From: Bacteroidota bacterium
Lineage (GTDB): Bacteria; Bacteroidota; Rhodothermia; Rhodothermales; Bin80
Assembly: GCA_026702635.1 (NCBI GenBank)
Contig: JAPPBZ010000230.1
Span: 1 to 11,654 of the forward strand
Length of the DNA: 11,654 bases
Direction of reading: 5' to 3'
A model generated the notes under the pieces. It searched no databases. It had not been told where the DNA came from and saw nothing but the letters and a program-made list of their open reading frames with translations. The stretch's first letter is position 1, and each line of letters starts with the position of its first letter. The translations under genes and the position numbers were made by a program. Shown one piece after another: positions 7,501 to 11,654 of this stretch.

Positions 7501-8649
7501 TTACAGGACGCATCCCCGTGCGTCCACGATGATTTCCGAAATTGCAGCACCTTCCTCAACGAGAAACATTCGATCTACCATATTTACGACCACACATGCA
7601 TGATTTGGCACAATTTGTACACGATCCCCAATCTGTAGGGTACTTCCTCCCTGAACTTCGCCCCAACCGTGTTCTTCTGAAAGTCCCGTGATTTTCGCAT
7701 GAGGATGTGCCGCACGTACACGGGGATTATACAGGATACAGCCGTAATCGGATCTGCCCTGCAGTATATCGCTAGTGAGTACTTTGCGGCCCGCATCGAG
7801 GACAAAGCGTTCGGTACCCTGGGAAGTGCGGTGCCGACTTACGACCGTGGAGAGAACGGTCAGCGCGCATGCATCCAGCGAACAGATCCCGAGCTCAACT
7901 TGGGTCAGGTCGTTGAAAATATAGTTGCCGGGGCGCACTTCTGTAATCTGAAAGCCACCGAGGTTTGCATTTTCAAAAACATGGATGGAGGGCGTGGAAC
8001 CCATACTGATTTCGAAGGAGGATGGATCTACACAATGGGCTTCGGACAATCGGACAGCGACCTCAAGCATTCGGTCACGTGTCTGGGCCATGATTGTGGT
8101 GATATCCGAATTATCCCGGGAATACGCATTTCCTTCGTGTGTCAGAATCCCGCACAGATGCAAACCATCCAGCGCTTGGATTTTCAGAGCTAGAGCGACG
8201 ACATCTTCACGATCATAGGGGGCCCCACAGCGGCCATGCCCCGTGTCAATTTCCAGGAGCACATCAACAGAAATGCCAGCTTCGCTGAACGCCTTGGAAG
8301 CCCGGTTTGCCCCTTCCTCACTATCGATGCAAAAAGAAATACGGGCCTGATGTGCAAGTTTGATCAGATGCTCAAGTTGCCTTTCTCCGACCACGGTATA
8401 AGCAATACGCACGTCCTGAAAGCCATGCTGAACAAATTTCTCAGCTTCGCTGACTTTCGCTACGGTGATCCCATTGGCACCATGCTTGAGCTGACGCTTT
8501 GCGAGTGCGACGGATTTATGGGTTTTCGTATGTGGTCGCAGTTTGACTGTTGCAGCCCTTGTAGCCATTTGTACAAGATTTGCTTCCATGCGCTCCTCAT
8601 CAATGAGCAGACATGGGGTCGCTAAATCATCCAGGGTGTGCATCGTCAT
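7501..8649 (-). CDS. PLP- and metal-dependent D-threonine aldolase / D-serine dehydratase-like enzyme
   Basis: Fold-type III (alanine racemase-like) PLP enzyme acting on D-beta-hydroxy amino acids, either cleaving them to glycine plus aldehyde or dehydrating them. Seen in 382 residues: DLATPCLLID (8-17), KLRPHTKTHKS (36-46) with the PLP lysine (Lys42 or Lys45), EIDTGHGRCG (133-142), a TIM-barrel region to about 240 ending in EVRPGNYIF, and the C-terminal metal motif VPNHACVVVN (347-356), where His350 and Cys352 form a His-X-Cys pair as in eukaryotic-type D-serine dehydratase. The family also includes 3-hydroxy-D-aspartate aldolases and dehydratases, so substrate is undetermined. First gene of the minus-strand run; divergent from the membrane-protein gene across a 94-bp region with palindromic sites. 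Starts at 8649 (ATG) or two codons later. Confidence 0.88.
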   Translation of the reverse strand: MTMHTLDDLATPCLLIDEERMEANLVQMATRAATVKLRPHTKTHKSVALAKRQLKHGANGITVAKVSEAEKFVQHGFQDVRIAYTVVGERQLEHLIKLAHQARISFCIDSEEGANRASKAFSEAGISVDVLLEIDTGHGRCGAPYDREDVVALALKIQALDGLHLCGILTHEGNAYSRDNSDITTIMAQTRDRMLEVAVRLSEAHCVDPSSFEISMGSTPSIHVFENANLGGFQITEVRPGNYIFNDLTQVELGICSLDACALTVLSTVVSRHRTSQGTERFVLDAGRKVLTSDILQGRSDYGCILYNPRVRAAHPHAKITGLSEEHGWGEVQGGSTLQIGDRVQIVPNHACVVVNMVDRMFLVEEGAAISEIIVDARGCVL

Positions 8650-8704
8650 GGAATTGAAACGGCTTGAACGTGCAGGGGATGGGGTTGGATTCGCAAAAAA
8701 TGCT

Positions 8705-8735
8705 TACTTTGCAACATAAAGTACTTTACAAAGTA
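8705..8735. promoter_or_regulatory. Palindromic operator-like array in a divergent promoter region
   Basis: Four half-sites occur in 31 bp: TACTTT at 8705-8710 and 8722-8727, and its complement AAAGTA at 8718-8723 and 8730-8735. The middle pair forms a perfect 12-bp palindrome TAAAGTACTTTA (8717-8728). The last pair forms TACTTT-AC-AAAGTA (8722-8735). It lies 9 nt before the start codon of the membrane-protein gene and about 56 nt before that of the PLP enzyme. The likely ligand is the winged-helix regulator encoded at 9369-9701 (inference). No convincing -35/-10 pair or Shine-Dalgarno is visible. Confidence 0.55.
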
Positions 8736-8743
8736 TATAACCC

Positions 8744-9352
8744 ATGCGCATAGAATACGGACCGATACCGAGTCGAACAGAGAACTCCCAGAATCAGGCA
8801 AGCGAGCATCTGCGATTTATTCGCGATGTCATGGAACGTTCCGCCTCATTCACGGCGGTGCCCGGGTGGGGCATGGTAGCTGTCGGGATTACTGCGGCGC
8901 TTGCATCCTGGGTTGCTTCCATGCAGACCACATCGGATGGGATCCTGATAATCTGGTTTATTGAGGCGGTGGTCGCGGTGACCATTGCCATCTGGACATT
9001 GCGCAGGAAGGCGCGTAAATGTGGTGTATCCCTTACCAGTGGTCCGGGCCGCAAGTACATTTTGACGCTTGCCCCATCCATGGTGGCGGGACTTTTGTTC
9101 ACGGTTGCCTTGTGGCAGGCGGGCAATCAGGATCTTCTGGCGACGCTGTGGCTTCTGTTCTATGGTGCAGGTACAATTACAGGAGGGACTAGCAGCGTGC
9201 GAGTTATCCCCATTTTGGGCATCTGTTTTATGGTGATGGGGATTATCTCCCTCTTTCTTCCACCCGCTTGGATGCATCTGTTGCTGGCACTCAGTTTTGG
9301 GGGGCTGCATATTGGGTTTGGGCTGTATATCGCACGGAGATATGGAGGGTAA
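8744..9352 (+). CDS. Hypothetical six-helix membrane protein
   Basis: Function unknown. A 202-residue protein with a soluble N-terminus of about 38 residues and no signal peptide, then about six hydrophobic helices (near 41-60, 66-85, 107-125, 131-147, 153-171 and 175-195). Conspicuous motifs are FTAVPGWGM (36-44), a GPGRKYILTLAPSMVAGLLF stretch (100-119), YGAGTITGGTSSVR (140-153) and a C-terminal GGLHIGFGLYIARRYGG (186-202). From memory, proteins of this type often sit directly before a small winged-helix regulator in Acidobacteriota and related phyla, as here. The stop is at 9352, 16 nt before the preferred regulator start. ATG 8744 has no Shine-Dalgarno, and the operator-like array lies just upstream. 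It could be a sensor or transporter-like partner of the regulator; nothing in the sequence decides. Confidence 0.8.
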   Translation: MRIEYGPIPSRTENSQNQASEHLRFIRDVMERSASFTAVPGWGMVAVGITAALASWVASMQTTSDGILIIWFIEAVVAVTIAIWTLRRKARKCGVSLTSGPGRKYILTLAPSMVAGLLFTVALWQAGNQDLLATLWLLFYGAGTITGGTSSVRVIPILGICFMVMGIISLFLPPAWMHLLLALSFGGLHIGFGLYIARRYGG

Positions 9353-9368
9353 AATTTTTTTCAGTTCG

Positions 9369-9701
9369 ATGAGAGTGCTGCGAAAAAATCTGGATCCCTT
9401 GATTCATGCACGGGTGCGTCTCGGGATTGTGAGTGCTTTGGCAGCTGGCGAAACGCTTAGCTTCAGGGATCTGAAAGTACTTCTCAGCACGTCAGATGGA
9501 AATTTGAGTCGCCACGCTCAAAAATTAGAGAAGGCAGGTTATATCGAATGTATAAAATCTTTTCAGGGCCGAATGCCGCACACAGAATATCGCTTGACTT
9601 CCAAAGGGACCGAGGCTCTTCTTTCCTATGTAGAGCAAATGGAGCATATGCTCCAGGTGGCTCGATCTGTAACTATTGATGAAGATGATTTTTCAAATTG
9701 A
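9369..9701 (+). CDS. Winged-helix transcriptional regulator (MarR/ArsR-like, HTH_34 type)
   Basis: Single-domain DNA-binding protein of 110 residues. Pattern: LDPLIHARVRLGIVSALAAGE (8-28) as the first helix, LSFRDLKVLLSTSDGNLSRHAQKLEKAGYIE (30-60) as helix-turn-helix with recognition helix at SDGNLSRHAQKL, wing KSFQGRMPHTEYRLTSKG (63-80), and a C-terminal helix that probably dimerises. No ligand domain or metal-binding cysteines are visible. The start at ATG 9369 was chosen because homologous proteins begin a few residues before LDPLIH; ATG 9342 is in frame, would overlap the membrane gene by 11 nt, and cannot be excluded. It forms a pair with the preceding membrane-protein gene and may bind the palindromic sites at 8705-8735, giving autoregulation and possibly control of the divergent PLP-enzyme operon (inference). 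Confidence 0.85.
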   Translation: MRVLRKNLDPLIHARVRLGIVSALAAGETLSFRDLKVLLSTSDGNLSRHAQKLEKAGYIECIKSFQGRMPHTEYRLTSKGTEALLSYVEQMEHMLQVARSVTIDEDDFSN

Positions 9702-9761
9702 CATGAATGTGCAATTGTCGCTCACGGAGGGGATGTGCTCCGCCATCACTCCCGGTTCAAG

Positions 9762-9773
9762 GCAGTGCACTGC
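9762..9773. repeat. 12-bp perfect palindrome in the leader before the prenyltransferase gene
   Basis: GCAGTGCACTGC is its own reverse complement. It lies 17 nt before the preferred start codon, in the 89-nt stretch between the regulator stop and the prenyltransferase. A smaller inverted pair CGGAG/CTCCG occurs at 9725-9742. It could be a regulator site or an mRNA hairpin occluding translation; there is no direct support for either. Confidence 0.3.
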
Positions 9774-9790
9774 AATTCGGTAGAACACGC

Positions 9791-10498
9791 ATGACGACAG
9801 ACCAAGAAACGATGAGCGATCGACTGCATGTTGCAATCATTATGGATGGCAATGGCCGCTGGGCCACTGAGCGTAGCCTTCCGCGAACAGCAGGACATCA
9901 CGCCGGGGTTCGATCACTCAGAGCAACAGTTGAGGCTGCCGTTGAGCGGCAGATCCATACGCTGACACTGTATGCATTTTCGTCAGATAACTGGCAGCGT
10001 CCACAGAGTGAGGTCAGAGCACTGATGCGGATTCTGGCGGCGCAGTTGCCCAGTCAGGCAGCCCGTTGTGTTCGGCAGAATATTCGGCTGAGTATCATTG
10101 GCAGGCGTGATCGTCTGCCGGATCCGGTCTTGCAGGCCGTTCTACGTGCCGAAGCCCGTACGTTGCATTGTACGGCCCTGCACCTGCGTTTAGCGATTGA
10201 TTATTCTGCACGGGACTCTCTCACACGGGCAGCACGGCATGTCGGGAATAATGGGAATGGAGATTTTCTGCAGGCACTCATGCGGGCTTACAATGCAGAC
10301 AGCCTTGTACCGGATGTAGACCTTCTCATACGAACCGGCGGGGAACAGCGCCTGAGCGATTTTCTGCTTTGGGAATGCGCCTATGCGGAACTCTATTTCA
10401 TGCCGGATTACTGGCCGGATTTTGACGGAACGAAACTCGATACGGCCCTTTGTGCATTCCAGAAGCGGCAGCGTCGTTTTGGTAAGGTGCCGGCCTGA
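9791..10498 (+). CDS. uppS: cis-prenyltransferase, undecaprenyl diphosphate synthase family (divergent)
   Basis: Condenses isopentenyl diphosphate onto an allylic primer to make a polyprenyl diphosphate lipid carrier at the membrane. In 235 residues: IIMDGNGRWA (16-25) with catalytic Asp19, RTAGHHAG (32-39), LTLYAFSSDNWQRP (58-71), RLSIIGRRDRLP (99-110), and the C-terminal RTGGEQRLSDFLLWECAYAE (181-200) ending at Glu200, the likely magnesium ligand. The segment usually read as NYGGR is DYSAR here (137-141), marking a divergent subfamily, and the protein is slightly shorter than E. coli UppS (253). The frame opens upstream at 9707, but residues before MTTDQ show no family similarity; ATG 9812 is an alternative. 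The usual neighbours cdsA, dxr and frr are absent, so it may be a second copy rather than the housekeeping gene. Chain length is not predictable by eye. Confidence 0.92.
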   Translation: MTTDQETMSDRLHVAIIMDGNGRWATERSLPRTAGHHAGVRSLRATVEAAVERQIHTLTLYAFSSDNWQRPQSEVRALMRILAAQLPSQAARCVRQNIRLSIIGRRDRLPDPVLQAVLRAEARTLHCTALHLRLAIDYSARDSLTRAARHVGNNGNGDFLQALMRAYNADSLVPDVDLLIRTGGEQRLSDFLLWECAYAELYFMPDYWPDFDGTKLDTALCAFQKRQRRFGKVPA

Positions 10499-10576
10499 GA
10501 ATCAGGACTAGCACAGGTATGGGCAACCCAGAATACGTGTCACGGTATCAGCCAGGCAGGGTCTACACGAGTTCGA

Positions 10577-10606
10577 TTGATACCCGGCATCACGGATGGT
10601 TATAGG
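10577..10606 (+). promoter_or_regulatory. Possible promoter in the gap before the DUF4389 gene
   Basis: TTGATA (10577-10582) and TATAGG (10601-10606) with an 18-nt spacer resemble a sigma-70 promoter, about 75 nt before ATG 10681. The surrounding 182-bp gap (10499-10680) contains no gene or clear terminator; a direct repeat AGGGTCTA flanks part of it, and a short inverted repeat CCTGA-gaa-TCAGG overlaps the upstream stop codon. Confidence 0.3.
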
Positions 10607-10680
10607 GTCTATCAAGGTTTTTCGCGATAGAATCACTCCTTGCAGGTTAGCGGCATGTTTCAATTGCCTCGACTGAATTC

Positions 10681-11253
10681 ATGAGATATCCCACACATCT
10701 TGAAATTCCCTATCAGGAATGCCAGAGTCGATTGAGCGTCTTGCTTCGTCTGTCTTTGGTTCTGCCGGCAATGCTGATCGTGAATTTCTTCGTACCCTTT
10801 ATGTCTCTGAGTCGTTTTCTGGTAGGCCTTTCAATTGTGTTCTTTGCTCACTACCCCAGGTGGCTGTTTGAATTAAATATGAGCTCCTGTCGGTTTGAGT
10901 TCAGGTCGTTGGTCTATTTGTTGCTCCTGACGGACGAATACCCAGCGTTTCAAAAGAATGCGGGGGTTCTTGTTGAGATCGATTACCCCGATGAAGATGA
11001 TGTGTCCCTAGCCCGCTTGCTCCCTCTGCTGAAATGGTTGTTCGCCATTCCTCACGTAATCATCCTCTCCTTGTTTTCTCTGCTACTTTGTCTCATTACT
11101 CCGGTTTGCTGGCTGCCAGTGTTATTGACCGGTCGTTATCCAGATGGGGTATTCAGTTTTACCGGCGGCCTATTACGGTGGTGGTTGCGTGTATACGCAT
11201 ACGGTTGGATGCTGGCGACCGATCAATATCCACCTTTCTCATTGGAGGAATAG
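10681..11253 (+). CDS. DUF4389-type membrane protein, apparently duplicated
   Basis: Function unknown. In 190 residues the C-terminal half carries the DUF4389 signature: LKWLFAIPHVIIL (117-129), LLTGRYPDGVF (148-158), GGLLRWWLRVYAYGWML (162-178) and TDQYPPFSL (180-188). The N-terminal half looks like a degenerate copy: LLRLSLVLPAMLIVNFF (21-37), HYPRWLFELN (57-66) and YLLLLTDEYPAF (79-90). About four hydrophobic segments are present (near 22-38, 42-56, 118-146 and a weaker one near 162-178). No catalytic motif or signal peptide is evident. ATG 10681 lacks a Shine-Dalgarno. The stop is 3 nt before the next gene, so the two are likely cotranscribed. From memory, DUF4389 proteins are often annotated only as membrane proteins. 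Confidence 0.8.
   Translation: MRYPTHLEIPYQECQSRLSVLLRLSLVLPAMLIVNFFVPFMSLSRFLVGLSIVFFAHYPRWLFELNMSSCRFEFRSLVYLLLLTDEYPAFQKNAGVLVEIDYPDEDDVSLARLLPLLKWLFAIPHVIILSLFSLLLCLITPVCWLPVLLTGRYPDGVFSFTGGLLRWWLRVYAYGWMLATDQYPPFSLEE
11244..11249 (+). promoter_or_regulatory. Shine-Dalgarno of the SixA-like gene
   Basis: GGAGGA, seven nt before ATG 11257 and within the last codons of the DUF4389 gene. It fixes the start and shows translational linkage between the two genes. Confidence 0.7.
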
Positions 11254-11256
11254 TTC

Positions 11257-11643
11257 ATGCCTAAAACTGTTCTCCTTCTTCGTCACGGCAAGTCGGATTG
11301 GAATGCAGACTACGGCCAGGATCATGACCGGCCGTTGAATCCGCGTGGCAGGCGTGCATCCCGTGCCATGGGGCGCTGGCTTGCAGAGATGGGGCCTTTG
11401 CCGGATCTCATCCTCTGTTCTACCGCTGTCCGTGCCCGTTCCACCTGCATCATAGCCAGTGAGGCGGGTGCGTGGCTGGCAGACGTCCAGTACGAGCGGG
11501 GACTTTACTATGCTGCACCGAAAGACCTGATCCATTACCTGCAGGAGGTTCCCGACCATATCCAGACGGCTATGCTGGTGGGGCATCAGCCCACATGGTC
11601 CCCGTCACGGGATCCAGCACAGAGTCGAATACGCCGGGGGTAG
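11257..11643 (+). CDS. sixA: SixA-like phosphohistidine phosphatase (histidine phosphatase superfamily), C-terminus truncated or frameshifted
   Basis: Small cytosolic phosphatase; SixA removes phosphate from histidine residues of phosphotransfer proteins, though many homologues are untested. Seen: LLLRHGKSDWN (6-16) with nucleophile His10 and Arg9, DRPLNPRGRRASRAMGRWL (24-42), LILCSTAVRARSTC (51-64) and MLVGHQP (106-112) with the second catalytic histidine, His110. Family members run to about 160 residues and continue with a leucine-rich segment after the GHxP motif. Here the frame instead reads WSPSRDPAQSRIRRG and stops at 128, with the stop codon inside a hairpin at the window edge. A frameshift or poor sequence near 11595-11612 is the simplest reason. 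All catalytic residues except possible C-terminal structural ones are intact. Confidence 0.8.
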   Translation: MPKTVLLLRHGKSDWNADYGQDHDRPLNPRGRRASRAMGRWLAEMGPLPDLILCSTAVRARSTCIIASEAGAWLADVQYERGLYYAAPKDLIHYLQEVPDHIQTAMLVGHQPTWSPSRDPAQSRIRRG

Positions 11644-11654
11644 AGCCCCCGGCG
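11632..11654. repeat. Perfect GC-rich hairpin at the window end
   Basis: Arms CGCCGGGGG (11632-11640) and CCCCCGGCG (11646-11654) flank the loop TAGAG. The sequence stops exactly at the last base of the second arm, and no T-tract can be seen because the window ends. It may be an intrinsic terminator stem, but an exact end on a palindrome also fits an assembly or fold-back artefact, and it overlaps the abnormal end of the SixA-like gene. Confidence 0.6.

Noticed and set aside
7699..8193. 164-codon plus-strand open frame
   Set aside because: Opposite the well-supported PLP enzyme; composition looks like an antisense frame.
7501..8649. Idea that the D-threonine aldolase-like enzyme feeds glycine to heme synthesis
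   Set aside because: HemA here is glutamyl-tRNA reductase (C5 route), so 5-aminolevulinate is not made from glycine and there is no direct metabolic link.
10519..10605. 28-codon small open frame in the gap before the DUF4389 gene
   Set aside because: No Shine-Dalgarno, no recognisable motif, and its length is expected by chance.
10499..10680. Possible RNA gene or riboswitch in the 182-bp gap
   Set aside because: Only short inverted and direct repeats are seen; there is no tRNA cloverleaf, conserved riboswitch core or terminator with a T-tract.
1..11654. CRISPR arrays, insertion sequences, phage genes or tRNA genes
   Set aside because: No regularly spaced repeats, transposase or integrase motifs, or tRNA-like sequences were found on either strand.

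Overview
The window is 11.65 kb of bacterial DNA with roughly balanced base composition and dense coding. It looks like the end of a metagenome or draft contig: the left edge cuts a ferrochelatase gene, and the right edge stops exactly at the end of a perfect GC-rich hairpin. The host cannot be fixed from sequence alone. A HemQ-type heme pathway, a C5-type HemA, and a winged-helix regulator paired with a six-helix membrane protein would fit a Rhodothermota-like (Bacteroidota-related) or Acidobacteriota/Gemmatimonadota-like bacterium. That is inference.

Left and middle (1-6369, minus strand): a compact heme operon transcribed right to left as hemA-hemC-hemD-hemB-hemQ-hemE-cpfC/hemH. Neighbours overlap by 4 to 14 nt or abut, except for a 30-nt gap before hemE. 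The set covers glutamyl-tRNA to uroporphyrinogen III to coproporphyrinogen III, then iron insertion and HemQ decarboxylation, which is the coproporphyrin-dependent route. HemL (GSA aminomutase) and the coproporphyrinogen oxidase CgoX/HemY are not in the window; CgoX could lie just beyond the left edge.

Region 6439-8649 (minus strand, same direction as the heme genes and upstream of them): a zinc-dependent medium-chain dehydrogenase preceded by a PLP enzyme of the D-threonine aldolase/D-serine dehydratase fold. The 15-nt gap between them suggests one transcript. It may run into hemA, although a possible hemA promoter lies in the 69-bp gap.

Region 8650-8743: a divergent intergenic region carrying four copies of the half-site TACTTT/AAAGTA, including a 12-bp perfect palindrome. 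It probably serves as an operator.

Right part (8744-11654, plus strand): a six-helix membrane protein, a short winged-helix regulator, a divergent cis-prenyltransferase (UppS family) outside its usual cdsA/dxr setting, a DUF4389 membrane protein that looks internally duplicated, and a SixA-like histidine phosphatase whose C-terminus is lost or frameshifted at the contig end. The membrane protein, regulator and prenyltransferase, together with the operator, are the best candidate for an uncharacterised envelope-related module. The heme operon is well understood biochemically; its main interest is the HemQ variant.
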